Translations under genes and position numbers: made by a program
The notes under the pieces: generated by a model
Database searches by the model: none
Seen by the model: only the letters and a program-made list of their open reading frames with translations
What the model was told of the DNA's origin: nothing
DNA from: Helicobacteraceae bacterium
GTDB taxonomy: Bacteria > Campylobacterota > Campylobacteria > Campylobacterales > Helicobacteraceae
DNA length: 26,011 bases
NCBI GenBank assembly: GCA_029258405.1
Contig: JARHYY010000009.1
Location: 1 to 26,011, forward strand
Direction of reading: 5' to 3'
Shown here: positions 15,148-23,918 of the stretch, one piece after another
How positions within the stretch are numbered: position 1 is the stretch's first letter
Layout: each line of letters opens with the position of its first letter

Positions 15148-15756
15148 ATGAGGAACAATATAAAGCTATTTTTACTATTTGGCATAGCAAGCCTTTTTAG
15201 TGCTTGCACTCCAACAACAGAGCATGTATTTATTGATAATGCCAACAAATGTGCTCATCCAGAATACAGTATATCTTTTAATGAGGTAAAAAATGATGGA
15301 AAAAACGACCTAAGCATTAGTCCGCTTGAGGTAAAAAGTGCCTTAATGCAAGCTTTTAATGAAAATGGTTGTATAGCTTTATTATCTTCATCTATTAATG
15401 AAGCAAATGCTTCGTATAATACACGCATTGAAGAAAATATACAAAAGGGTTTATTGCACAGCAATTCTTCCATAAAAATCATTGTTGAAATTACCCTACA
15501 TATCAAAGATGCATCAAACCAACAAAATATTCAAGGCATAGGCTTTCTTGATTTAAACAATGAAAAATATCTTGGAATGGGCTCAACACATAAAATACAA
15601 AGGGAACACAAAACTTATGCCCTTTCTATTGCAAGTCGCTCATTATCAAAAACTCTTTCTGACAGAATAAAGCAAGGCAATCATAACCAGCCTCCACCAT
15701 CATCAACAGAGATACCTGATGTTATCGCTCCAGATATTATCGATTTAAATAAATAA
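15148..15756 (+). CDS. Putative lipoprotein of unknown function
   Basis: 202 residues. The N-terminus (MRNNIK, then a hydrophobic core LFLLFGIASL) ends in a lipobox FSAC with Cys20, so lipid-anchored export is likely. The mature part has a mixed strand pattern (EYSISFNEVKN, SIKIIVEITLHIKDASN, GIGFLDLNNEKYLGMG) and a proline-rich tail (QPPPSSTEIPDVIAPDIIDL). C35 and C75 are the other cysteines and could form a disulfide. The middle, S-A-L-M-Q-A-F-x-E-N-G-C, looks like the domain that pairs ALxxAFxxxGxF in some outer-membrane lipoproteins, but I recognise no named family. AAAAGGAA precedes the ATG, 13 bases after valS, so they are probably one transcript. It is the last gene before the skew change. 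Confidence 0.78.
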   Translation: MRNNIKLFLLFGIASLFSACTPTTEHVFIDNANKCAHPEYSISFNEVKNDGKNDLSISPLEVKSALMQAFNENGCIALLSSSINEANASYNTRIEENIQKGLLHSNSSIKIIVEITLHIKDASNQQNIQGIGFLDLNNEKYLGMGSTHKIQREHKTYALSIASRSLSKTLSDRIKQGNHNQPPPSSTEIPDVIAPDIIDLNK

Positions 15757-16174
15757 CATATTTTACTACCTAAGGGTATAGAACTCGTATTTAAGCAACA
15801 AATTCATATAAAAGATAAGAAGTCATATAGCCACTTTAACAAAAATCACAAATCTAATTTATTTGATTTTAAAAAATTATATATGCCATATATGTTATAA
15901 GTTAATAAATTAAACACTCTTTTGAATTAATTTTCACCATAATTAAAATTAAAGGTGTTTTTATATTGAATCTAATTACATAGATCTTTTTAATTTAATT
16001 GTATTGCATAAAAAATTTAAAATAAAAATAGTATTGTAAGTGGGTAAAAAAGTTCTACATACTATTGCCTCTTGTGCTCTTAGTCTTTGTTTTAAGTTAT
16101 TTACAATACAATAACAAATGAAAATCAAGATTTTAATTAGAGTTGTATATAGCTTTATGGAAGGTTTAATGTTT
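15757..16174. other. Very AT-rich gap where the GC skew flips
   Basis: 418 bases between the lipoprotein gene and pheS. By hand count 15841-16020 has about 27 G+C in 180 bases (15%). Plus-strand sequence to the left is C-rich and to the right G-rich. It holds AT-rich tracts and a loose inverted pair (AAACAC near 15912 and GTGTTT near 15955), plus a TACAAT (16102-16107) that could drive pheS. I see no tRNA, and no DnaA box cluster that I trust. Confidence 0.6.
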
Positions 16175-17167
16175 ATGGACAATAATGTTTTAAAGGCTAT
16201 TGAATCTGCACAAACAACGCAGGAATTAGAAGACATTCGTATCAAGGCTTTTGGTAAAAAAGGGAGTATCACAGAGCTTTTTGCTCTTTTAAAAACCTTT
16301 GATGAAAGTACAAAAAAAATAAAGGCTAGAGAGCTTAATATATTGAAAGCAACCATAGAAAAAGCTCTTCAAGCAAAAAAAGATATTCTTTCCACACAGG
16401 AATTAGCACAAAAACTCAAAGATGAGAAAATTGATATGTCACTTTTTAAGCCAAATATTAAAGGTAGCCATCATCCTGTTATGCTTACTTTAGAACATAT
16501 TATTAATTATTTTATTTCTATGAATTTTACCTTGAGAAGAGGACCTCTTATAGAAGATGATTTTCATAATTTTCAAGCACTGAATATAGCAGAAAATCAC
16601 CCTGCAAGGGATATGCAGGACACTTTTTATTTTCAAGATGGTAAGGTTTTGCGTACCCATACCTCACCTGTGCAAATACGTACTATGGAACAAGAAGCCC
16701 CTCCTATTCGTATGATATGTCCGGGTGCTGTTTTTCGTTGTGATTATGATCTTACTCATACGCCTATGTTTCATCAGGTTGAAGGATTGGTTGTTGATAA
16801 AGAAGGCAAGGTATCTTTTGCAAATCTAAAGTATATTTTGGAGGATTTTTTGCGTTTTGTTTTTGGTGAAGTTAAAGTGCGTTTTAGGTCAAGTTTTTTT
16901 CCTTTTACAGAACCAAGTGCCGAAGTGGATATGAGTTGTATTTTTTGCGATGCCCATGGTTGCAGGGTGTGCTCGCATACAGGTTGGCTTGAGGTATTGG
17001 GATGTGGTGTTGTTGATGAAAATGTTTTTAAGGCGGTTAATTATCAGAATGTAAGTGGTTATGCCTTTGGTTTAGGGGTTGAACGGTTTGCCATGTTGAT
17101 GTATGGTGTTAATGATTTGCGTTCATTTTTTGAGAGTGATTTAAGGGTATTGGAGCAGTTTTCATGA
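16175..17167 (+). CDS. pheS: Phenylalanyl-tRNA synthetase alpha subunit
   Basis: Catalytic subunit of the alpha2-beta2 enzyme that charges tRNA-Phe; 330 residues. Landmarks: ELEDIRIKAFGKKGS, HPARDMQDTFYF (motif-1 area), RTHTSPVQIRTM, motif 2 with FRCDYDLTHTPMFHQVEGLVVD, SSFFPFTEPSAEVD, and the end GFG-like VERFAML, where motif 3 is expected. Residues in the SCIFCDAHGCRVCSHTGW stretch form C-x2-C-x4-C-x2-C, a zinc-knuckle-like insert seen in other Helicobacter PheS. I start at the ATG at 16175, because GAAGG (16160-16164) is 10 nt upstream and the length matches the ~328 I recall in H. pylori. ATGs at 16157 and 16169 are possible; the frame opens further up at 16118. The stop overlaps pheT as ATGA. 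Confidence 0.94.
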   Translation: MDNNVLKAIESAQTTQELEDIRIKAFGKKGSITELFALLKTFDESTKKIKARELNILKATIEKALQAKKDILSTQELAQKLKDEKIDMSLFKPNIKGSHHPVMLTLEHIINYFISMNFTLRRGPLIEDDFHNFQALNIAENHPARDMQDTFYFQDGKVLRTHTSPVQIRTMEQEAPPIRMICPGAVFRCDYDLTHTPMFHQVEGLVVDKEGKVSFANLKYILEDFLRFVFGEVKVRFRSSFFPFTEPSAEVDMSCIFCDAHGCRVCSHTGWLEVLGCGVVDENVFKAVNYQNVSGYAFGLGVERFAMLMYGVNDLRSFFESDLRVLEQFS

Positions 17168-19512
17168 AATTTAGCAAGCAATTATTAAAAAAATTCATCG
17201 CCCTTGAATCAGTAAGCATTCAAGATATTTATGCACAGTGCAATAGCATTGGTTTAGAAGTAGAATCACTTGAACATAAACAATCACCAAAAGGAGTTGT
17301 TGTTGGTAAGGTTATAGAAGTTTTGCCGCATAGCAATGCTGATAAATTGCAGGTATGTCATGTTGATGTGGGTGGACAGATTTTAAACATTGTTTGCGGG
17401 GCGAAAAATGTTGCACCAAACCAGTTTGTGCCTGTTGCTCTTGAGGGAACAAGAATTAATAATATGACTATTAAAAAAAGTAGTTTGCGTGGAGAGATGA
17501 GCGAGGGCATGATTTGTTCTGCGACAGAGCTAGGTTTCCCAAAAATGAATGATGGGATTTTAGAACTTGATTCTTCTGTTGGGATTCTTGAGCTGGGTAA
17601 ATCGCTTGATGAGTACCCTTTGTTTAATGATGATATCTTTGAGATTAATATTACCCCTAATAGGGGTGATTGCTTGAGCTTAAGTGGTATAGCTAGAGAT
17701 TTGGGAACTGCTTTTAATATTGTGCTTGAAGATTACAATCAAGATGGATGCAAGGGAGATTATGCCCTAGGCATAGGTCGTTTTTTACAGATTGTAAGAG
17801 AGAGAAATATTCATTCTTCTTTGCTTTATAGTATGGTTGAGGTAAAGCCATTTGTACTCCCTTTTTCTTTTGCTCTATGTTTGGCTTATAATAATCAACT
17901 CGATAGCAATCCTCTTTTATCTCTTGTGCGTTATGCCACTCTTGCTACAGGAACAATTTTTACTTTATATTCAAGCAAAATGAGCTTAAAAAGAGAGATG
18001 CAAGAACAGAAAATATCTCTTTATGTTAAACTAGATAAGGATGGTGTAGAATCTGTTTTTAATGGTGATAAATTGCTTACCCATATTGGAATTAAACAAG
18101 AGCTAGATTCACTGCCTATAGGTAATGAAGATATGTGTATAGTAGAAGCAAGCTATATTCCTCCAAATGTTCTTGCCAAACAAGTAGCACTTATTAAAAA
18201 TTTTTCAAAAGATGAGGAGCTTTATTATCGTGCATCAAGAGGAAGCAATCCTAATTTGGCAGAGAGCCATCGGTTTTTATGTGGTCTATTTTATCAAGTT
18301 GGTCTTGGAACATACTCTGGACAGCATGAGCTTATTCAAAATTATCCGCAACATTCTATATCCGTTAGTATCCATGATATAAATAATCTTATAGGCAGTT
18401 CTGTTTCTGCTGTTGAGGTGGTATCGCTTTTGAAAAAATTAGCTTTTGAAGTTGAGGTTGCTTCAGATGAAAGCTTTTTAGCTATTAAACCCCCATCTTT
18501 TCGCCATGATATCTACAATAAGCAAGATATTGCTGAAGAAATTATGCGCATCATAGGGATTGATAATATAGATGCTCAACCATTGCTTTTTTGTGAAAAA
18601 CGAAGTGTCGATGATGTTTATGGGCATTATCTCTTTGAAAGAAATTTAGCAAAAAGAGCTATTAGTGTTGGATTTGCTGAAACAATTCATTTTATTTTTG
18701 CTCGAAAAGATCGTTTGCGACATTTGGGTTTAGATACTATTCCTGATGATAAGGATATACTCAACCCTATTACAGAGGAGCTTAACACCTTAAGAACGAC
18801 ACTTCTTGTTTCTTTACTTGATTCTTTATCATTTAACCTGAAAAATGGAAAAAAAGCCGCCGCTCTTTTTGAAATGGGTTCTGTTTTTAATGTTCATCGT
18901 GAAGAAAGCTGCTCTATGGCTTTTGTGTGTAGTAAAATAAGCCATGAGGCATTGTATCCTTATGCGAAAGATAAAGAAATGACTATATTTGATTTTGCTC
19001 AAAAGGTTAGCCAAGTCATTGGTGTGTTTGAGCTTAATTTAGAGCACATAAAAGGCAATTTGTGTCATCCTTCACAGAGTGCATTTATAATAAAAAACGG
19101 TAAAACTATCGGCATTTTAGCAGCACTTCACCCTGCTGCATATAATGAATTTGATTTAGATGGGGCATTTATTGCTGAAGTGAATGTTGATTTATTGGAT
19201 ATAAAGCAATTTGCTTTTACACCTTTTTCAAAAATGCAAAAAAGCCAAAAAGATTTGACATTACTTATATCAAAACATATTACTTTTAGTGCTATTTGTA
19301 AAGAAATTATGGCATTAGATATTGCTGAAATTAAAGAAGTGTATCCTCTTGATGTATATCATGATGATTCAATGGAGGATTCTGTAATAAGCCTTACAAT
19401 CCGTTTTGTTCTTCAAGATGATTTAAAAAGTTTGAATGAAAAAGATATGAATCATATTTTGCAATTAGTCTATCAACAATTGCAATCTTGTTTTGGAGCA
19501 ATAATACGATGA
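17164..19512 (+). CDS. pheT: Phenylalanyl-tRNA synthetase beta subunit
   Basis: 782 residues; partner of PheS, contributing tRNA binding and editing. Domains in order: N-terminal MKFSKQLLKKFI, an EMAP/OB-like tRNA-binding domain from about residue 38 (KGVVVGKVIEVLPHSNADKLQVCHVDVGG), then EMSEGMICSATELG, the B3/B4 editing part in the middle (with ITPNRGDCLSLSGIARDL), the B5 domain and class II-like core (RHDIYNKQDIAEEIMRIIGI, NPITEELNTLRTTLLVSLLDSL), and the C-terminal FDX-ACB anticodon domain (FAFTPFSKMQKSQKDLTLLI onward). The start overlaps pheS by four bases (ATGA) and the end overlaps aroA likewise, so pheS-pheT-aroA are probably translationally coupled. Nothing in the protein looks broken. 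Confidence 0.95.
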   Translation: MKFSKQLLKKFIALESVSIQDIYAQCNSIGLEVESLEHKQSPKGVVVGKVIEVLPHSNADKLQVCHVDVGGQILNIVCGAKNVAPNQFVPVALEGTRINNMTIKKSSLRGEMSEGMICSATELGFPKMNDGILELDSSVGILELGKSLDEYPLFNDDIFEINITPNRGDCLSLSGIARDLGTAFNIVLEDYNQDGCKGDYALGIGRFLQIVRERNIHSSLLYSMVEVKPFVLPFSFALCLAYNNQLDSNPLLSLVRYATLATGTIFTLYSSKMSLKREMQEQKISLYVKLDKDGVESVFNGDKLLTHIGIKQELDSLPIGNEDMCIVEASYIPPNVLAKQVALIKNFSKDEELYYRASRGSNPNLAESHRFLCGLFYQVGLGTYSGQHELIQNYPQHSISVSIHDINNLIGSSVSAVEVVSLLKKLAFEVEVASDESFLAIKPPSFRHDIYNKQDIAEEIMRIIGIDNIDAQPLLFCEKRSVDDVYGHYLFERNLAKRAISVGFAETIHFIFARKDRLRHLGLDTIPDDKDILNPITEELNTLRTTLLVSLLDSLSFNLKNGKKAAALFEMGSVFNVHREESCSMAFVCSKISHEALYPYAKDKEMTIFDFAQKVSQVIGVFELNLEHIKGNLCHPSQSAFIIKNGKTIGILAALHPAAYNEFDLDGAFIAEVNVDLLDIKQFAFTPFSKMQKSQKDLTLLISKHITFSAICKEIMALDIAEIKEVYPLDVYHDDSMEDSVISLTIRFVLQDDLKSLNEKDMNHILQLVYQQLQSCFGAIIR

Positions 19513-20792
19513 AGCAAGTTACCATAATGCCCCAAAGAGCTCTTTTTGGGAATATTGATTCCATAGCTACTGACAAATCTCTTTCTCATCGTTGTGCCAT
19601 ATTTTCCCTTCTAGCACAAAAGCCATCTCGTATTAAAGGTTATTTGCATGCAGAAGATACATTAAATACATTAAAAATAGCCCAGTTACTAGGATTGAGT
19701 GTAAAGGAAGAGAAAAGCCATCTTATTCTAACCCCACCTAAGCATATAGATGAGCCATCAGATATTCTTGATTGCGGTAATGCTGGGACAGCTATGAGGC
19801 TTTATGCTGGGTTGCTCAGCGGATTGAATAGTAAATATTTTGTACTCAGTGGTGATGTTTATTTAAATCAACGACCAATGAAAAGAATAATTGCCCCATT
19901 AAGAGATATGGGGGCAATTATTTTTGGGAGGAGAAATAACACCTTAGCTCCATTAAGCATTAAAGGCAGTTCGCTTCGGCACTTTTCTTATGTTAGCCCT
20001 ATTGCTTCTGCTCAAGTAAAGAGTGCTATGATACTTGCTGCCTTAAAAGCTGATGGAATTTCTTATTATAAAGAACCAGAAATAAGTCGTAACCATACCG
20101 AAAAAATGCTAAGGGCTATGGGAGCAAATATTAAAGAGCTAGATTCTGTTTTGCATATAGAGCCTTTAGTTTCTGCCCTTGATCCTATTGATATGGAAAT
20201 ACCTAGTGATCCATCAAGTGCTTTTTTCTTCGCGGTTGCAGCGGCCATTGTGCCACAATCAGAGATTCTTTTAAAAAATGTCTTACTCAACCCAACGCGT
20301 ATTGAAGCATTTGAAGTGCTGAAAAAAATGGGGGCAGATGTGCATTATATAAAAAAAACCAATGCTTATGATGATGTTGGCGATATTTATGTAAAATATG
20401 CCCAACTTAAGGGCGTTGAAATTACGACAAATATTTCATGGCTTATTGATGAGATACCTGCTCTTTCCATTGCGATGGCAAATGCACAAGGCATAAGCGT
20501 AGTGAGAAATGCTAGAGAGCTACGCGTTAAAGAATGTGATAGAATAGAAGCTATTGTGCAGAATTTGCGTTCATGTGGTATAAATGCAAATGCCTTTGAA
20601 GATGGCTTTGAGATTGTCGGGGGCAATGTAGCACAAAGCAGGGTTGATAGTTTTGGAGATCACAGAATTGCTATGAGCTTTGCATTAATGGGCTTGCTTG
20701 TCCCCATAACTATTATGAATGCCCAAGTCATGTCAGTTTCATTTCCTCATTTTTTGGATATTATGAAACAATATGCAATTATACAGGAGTAA
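19509..20792 (+). CDS. aroA: EPSP synthase (shikimate pathway)
   Basis: 427 residues; transfers enolpyruvate from PEP to shikimate-3-phosphate, the sixth shikimate step. Landmarks: TDKSLSHR with K23, CGNAGTAMRL (N91-G93), RPMKRIIAPLRDMGA, ASAQVKSAMILAAL, ISRNHTEKML, SDPSSAFFF, NPTR, DEIPALSIA, ELRVKECDRIE and FGDHRIAMSFAL. SAQ-x-K, R-x-H-x-E and NPTR match the class II signature set, but the usual G-D-K-S is T-D-K-S and NAGTA keeps Gly where CP4-type enzymes have Ala. Glyphosate sensitivity cannot be read from this. I start at the ATG that overlaps the pheT stop (ATGA) rather than the earlier in-frame ATG at 19488, inside pheT. ispH follows after 3 bases. Confidence 0.95.
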   Translation: MKQVTIMPQRALFGNIDSIATDKSLSHRCAIFSLLAQKPSRIKGYLHAEDTLNTLKIAQLLGLSVKEEKSHLILTPPKHIDEPSDILDCGNAGTAMRLYAGLLSGLNSKYFVLSGDVYLNQRPMKRIIAPLRDMGAIIFGRRNNTLAPLSIKGSSLRHFSYVSPIASAQVKSAMILAALKADGISYYKEPEISRNHTEKMLRAMGANIKELDSVLHIEPLVSALDPIDMEIPSDPSSAFFFAVAAAIVPQSEILLKNVLLNPTRIEAFEVLKKMGADVHYIKKTNAYDDVGDIYVKYAQLKGVEITTNISWLIDEIPALSIAMANAQGISVVRNARELRVKECDRIEAIVQNLRSCGINANAFEDGFEIVGGNVAQSRVDSFGDHRIAMSFALMGLLVPITIMNAQVMSVSFPHFLDIMKQYAIIQE

Positions 20793-20795
20793 CAG

Positions 20796-21620
20796 ATGGA
20801 AGTACGCAAGGCTAAAAGCTTAGGTTTTTGTTTTGGCGTTAAACGTGCAATTCGTTTAGCTCAATCAAAACCGGGGGGGATTACACTAGGTTCGCTTATA
20901 CATAATCCTAATGAGATTGCACGGCTTAAAAACGATTATAATGTAGATGTTTGTGAAGAGGTTTCTGAAGTCCCTCAAGATTCAGAAGTTATTATTCGTA
21001 CGCATGGAATTCCTAAAGATGATTTAAAAAAGCTATATTTTAAAACGCAAAATATAACTGATGCTACATGCCCTTTTGTAACTAAACCACAACAAATTTG
21101 TGAAGAAATGAGCAAAAAAGGTTATCAGATTATTATTTTTGGCGATGCACAGCACCCAGAAGTTAAAGGTGTTTTAAGTTATTCTTTAACTCCTGCATTG
21201 GTTATTAATGATATCAAAACATTACAGAATCAAATAATCAAAGAACGAGTTGCTTTAGTTTCGCAGACAACAAAAAAAGTGGCAGAATTTCTTAAAATAG
21301 CAGATTTTCTCATTTGCCAATGTACAGAAGTGCGTGTTTTTAACACTATTTGTAATGCAACTTTTGATAATCAGGAAGCTGCTAGAGAGTTGAGTTGTGA
21401 AGTAGATATTATGATTGTTGTTGGGGGCAAGAATTCTTCTAATACTAAGCAGTTATTTTCTATATGCAAAGAACACTGTAAAGATAGTTATTTGATCGAA
21501 GATGAGACAGAAATTACTAAAAATTGGTTTTTTGGGAAAAAAATTTGTGGGGTTAGTGCGGGAGCTTCAACGCCTGATTGGATTATTGATAATGTAATAA
21601 AGAAAATTGAATCAATATAA
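20796..21620 (+). CDS. ispH: 4-hydroxy-3-methylbut-2-enyl diphosphate reductase
   Basis: 274-residue iron-sulfur enzyme that reduces HMBPP to IPP and DMAPP, the last step of the MEP isoprenoid route. The three cluster ligands are C12 (GFCFGV), C92 (ATCPFV) and C186 (NTICNAT). Other landmarks are RTHGIP (68-73), SQTT, VVGGKNSSNT and CGVSAGASTPDWII at the end. It starts 3 bases after aroA and has no separate promoter visible. The stop abuts a 13-bp AT-only inverted repeat. The products feed quinone and peptidoglycan lipid carriers; the same gene order aroA-ispH-rpsA is one I recall from H. pylori. Assignment is secure. Confidence 0.96.
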   Translation: MEVRKAKSLGFCFGVKRAIRLAQSKPGGITLGSLIHNPNEIARLKNDYNVDVCEEVSEVPQDSEVIIRTHGIPKDDLKKLYFKTQNITDATCPFVTKPQQICEEMSKKGYQIIIFGDAQHPEVKGVLSYSLTPALVINDIKTLQNQIIKERVALVSQTTKKVAEFLKIADFLICQCTEVRVFNTICNATFDNQEAARELSCEVDIMIVVGGKNSSNTKQLFSICKEHCKDSYLIEDETEITKNWFFGKKICGVSAGASTPDWIIDNVIKKIESI

Positions 21621-21652
21621 TTTTTTTATTTTATGGAGTTAAAATAAAAAAA
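21621..21652. repeat. Perfect 13-bp AT-only inverted repeat after ispH
   Basis: Arms TTTTTTTATTTTA (21621-21633) and TAAAATAAAAAAA (21640-21652) are exact reverse complements with a 6-nt loop TGGAGT. It begins at the base after the ispH stop. With no G-C pair it is not a typical intrinsic terminator, but it separates ispH from the rpsA promoter. Confidence 0.6.
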
Positions 21653-21667
21653 TACTCTATTTTATGC

Positions 21668-21673
21668 TATAAT
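21668..21673 (+). promoter_or_regulatory. Extended -10 for rpsA
   Basis: TATAAT preceded by TGC, a full TGnTATAAT. Start of transcription would be near 21680, giving a ~40-nt leader. The leader begins in the palindrome AAAAAGCTTTTT (21677-21688). Confidence 0.6.
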
Positions 21674-21719
21674 ATTAAAAAGCTTTTTTAGATGGCTAAT
21701 TTTTAGTAAAAGGTTTCAA

Positions 21720-23384
21720 ATGGTTGAGAGTGCTTATGATGATTTGTATGGAAATGAGGATGATTTTGCTTCCTGGTTTGAGCAGCAAGAAAAAAATGAC
21801 AATGATGAAAATAAAATAGTTCAAGGGTATATTGTTAGGATTAGCGAAAGTGATGGTGCTGTTTTTGTTGATGTCAATGAGAAGATTGAAAGCAGAATGG
21901 ACATTACTGAAATACAAAATCCAGATGGTACTTTAAAGTTTAAAGAACATGATAAAATTGATGTAGTTATAATAAGTAGCAATGCAGAGCGTGCCCGGGT
22001 TTCACATAAAAAAGCTCTAAAATATCGTAAGATTCAAGAAAAAATAAAATTATTAGGCGAACATTATAAAGATGTGGTGATTGAAGCACAGATTATTGAA
22101 AAAAATAGTGGGGGTTATTTATTGGAAGATGATGAGGGGGTTGAATATTTTATGCCTAAAAAGTTATCGGCTCTTAAAGAGCAGGTAAAACATAGAGGCA
22201 AAAGACTTAAGGTGTGCATAGTAGCTGTTCGAAAAGATGATACTATTGTTGTTTCTCGAAAGCGTTTTTTTGATATAGATAATAAAAATAAACAAGATGG
22301 TATTCAGGCAATTCTTGAATCTCAAGAGCCATTACAAGGAAAGATAAAGAAGATTACCACATTTGGTATGTTTGTTGATGTTAATGGCATAGAAGGGCTT
22401 GTGCATTATACGGAAATTAGCTATAAAGGACCAGTGAATCCATCAAAAACCTATAAAGAAGGTGATGATATTTTAGTCAAAGCGATAGGTTATGATAAAG
22501 AGAAAAAGCGACTTTCTTTTTCTGTAAAAGCCACTTCTGAAGACCCTTGGAAAGAAATTGAAAATGAGCTGGAAGTTGGCGATTCAATAAGTGTGATTGT
22601 CAGCAATATTGAATCTTATGGTGCTTTTGTGGATTTAGGTAATGATATTGAAGGGTTTTTGCATATTTCTGAAATTTCTTGGGATAAGAATATAAAGCAC
22701 CCCAATGAATATCTTAAAGTTGGGCAGGAAATAGTTGTTGAAGTTATTGATATTAATATGAAAGCAAGGCGTTTGAGAGTGTCCCTTAAGAAGCTTATAG
22801 AGCATCCGTTTGAAAATTTTTGTAAAACCTACAAAGAAGGTGATGTCTTAAACGGGACAATAGCCACATTGACAGATTTTGGTGCATTTGTAAAAATTGG
22901 TGAGATTGATGGACTCTTACATAATGAAGATGCATTTTGGGAAAAGAATGTACGATGCAAGGATTGCATGAAAGAAGGCGATAGCATTGAAGTTAAGATT
23001 ATTAAAATTGATGCACAAAAAGAAAGAATTTCATTAAGTAGAAAACTTCTCCTTTCTTCTCCCGTAGATATTTTTAGTCAAACACATCATGTTGATGACA
23101 AAGTAAAAGGAACGATTAGGGATATTAAAGATTTTGGTGTATTTATTAACATCGAAAAGGATGTTGATGCCCTTATAAGATTAGAAGATCTAGCACCACT
23201 CAATAAAGCCGATCTTAAAATTGGTGGTGAAATAGAAGGCGTTATTTCTCTGATAGATAGGGAAAACAATAAAATTCGTGTATCCATTAAGCGTTTAGAG
23301 CGTAAAAAAGAAAAAGAAAGAATTAATACATTCAGTTCAAATGAAAAAATGACCTTGGGCGATATTATGAGAACCAAACTTTAA
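21720..23384 (+). CDS. rpsA: Ribosomal protein S1
   Basis: 554 residues, the mRNA-binding protein of the small ribosomal subunit. Six S1/OB repeats at about 32-98, 117-182, 201-270, 285-357, 373-442 and 459-527. Repeats 3-6 are canonical (F/Y-G-x-F-V-D/K/N, then G-L/F-x-H-x-x-E, then V-x-V-x-x-I-D, then R-x-S), and 1-2 are divergent, as in S1 proteins that use them to dock on the ribosome. There is an acidic N-terminal lead (DDLYGNEDDFASWFEQQE) and a basic C-terminal tail. The ATG has AAAGG 6-7 nt upstream and its own extended -10 at 21668. Length fits the ~550-560 of this group. Protein S1 often controls its own translation; the leader here is a candidate site, but this is inference. Confidence 0.96.
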   Translation: MVESAYDDLYGNEDDFASWFEQQEKNDNDENKIVQGYIVRISESDGAVFVDVNEKIESRMDITEIQNPDGTLKFKEHDKIDVVIISSNAERARVSHKKALKYRKIQEKIKLLGEHYKDVVIEAQIIEKNSGGYLLEDDEGVEYFMPKKLSALKEQVKHRGKRLKVCIVAVRKDDTIVVSRKRFFDIDNKNKQDGIQAILESQEPLQGKIKKITTFGMFVDVNGIEGLVHYTEISYKGPVNPSKTYKEGDDILVKAIGYDKEKKRLSFSVKATSEDPWKEIENELEVGDSISVIVSNIESYGAFVDLGNDIEGFLHISEISWDKNIKHPNEYLKVGQEIVVEVIDINMKARRLRVSLKKLIEHPFENFCKTYKEGDVLNGTIATLTDFGAFVKIGEIDGLLHNEDAFWEKNVRCKDCMKEGDSIEVKIIKIDAQKERISLSRKLLLSSPVDIFSQTHHVDDKVKGTIRDIKDFGVFINIEKDVDALIRLEDLAPLNKADLKIGGEIEGVISLIDRENNKIRVSIKRLERKKEKERINTFSSNEKMTLGDIMRTKL

Positions 23385-23400
23385 AATATAAGGATGTATA

Positions 23401-23904
23401 ATGTCTCGATTAGCTATTGCTATTGCTGGTCTTATATTTATAGCTCTTATTGGAGTGGTTACTTTTAGCTATTTGAAGCTTTCACACTTTGAAGATAGTA
23501 TTGCGAGTGCTTACAACCAAAACAATCTCTCTCTATCAGATGGAAGTGGAGGAATTAATAATCTTAACACTCAAAAAAGCTTTAATAATGACTCATGGAC
23601 AAGCAGTCTTTCCCAAGGAGATCAGGGGAATTACATGTATCCCGCTTTAGAGCTTGATATTAGTTTTGATATTGATTCCTTAGAAAAAAGGCAAAAACAA
23701 TTTCGTGTCATTGTTGAAGAGCTTGATTCTTATAAGTTTTTTTGTCTCAATCAAGTACTTACAAGCAATGGTATGAATTATGCCTTTTATAGAAATGGTA
23801 AAGGAATACAACTTATGGTTAGTGCTAAAAGCGAGGAATATCTCAATGCTGTATTAGAACAACTTAAACATTATGAAATTAAATATCAAGTTGATAAAAC
23901 TTAA
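23401..23904 (+). CDS. Membrane-anchored protein of unknown function
   Basis: 167 residues. A single N-terminal helix (about 4-26, rich in Ile/Ala/Leu, after MSR) anchors it in the inner membrane with the rest probably periplasmic. Residues 30-80 are Asn/Ser/Gly-rich and probably flexible. The C-terminal part (about 83-165) has a strand-helix-strand rhythm: LELDISFDIDSLEKRQKQFR, a short strand, YKFFCLNQVL, YAFYRNGKGIQLMV, and YLNAVLEQLKHYEIKYQV, which looks like a small ferredoxin-like or SPOR-type fold, but I do not recognise a named family. It lies 16 bases after rpsA and 14 bases before serA; a hypothetical gene sits between rpsA and serA in H. pylori as I recall, which suggests a conserved Helicobacter protein. 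Confidence 0.72.
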   Translation: MSRLAIAIAGLIFIALIGVVTFSYLKLSHFEDSIASAYNQNNLSLSDGSGGINNLNTQKSFNNDSWTSSLSQGDQGNYMYPALELDISFDIDSLEKRQKQFRVIVEELDSYKFFCLNQVLTSNGMNYAFYRNGKGIQLMVSAKSEEYLNAVLEQLKHYEIKYQVDKT

Positions 23905-23918
23905 AAATTGGAGAAAAA

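Noticed and set aside
15840..15950. DnaA-box-like matches (AAAATCACA, ATTTTCACC)
   Set aside because: About 5-6 of 9 matches each to the H. pylori-type box and no cluster, so not reported as an origin feature.
16118..16174. Longer PheS start
   Set aside because: The extra 19 residues do not align with the PheS N-terminus I recall; a Shine-Dalgarno-like GAAGG fits the later ATGs.
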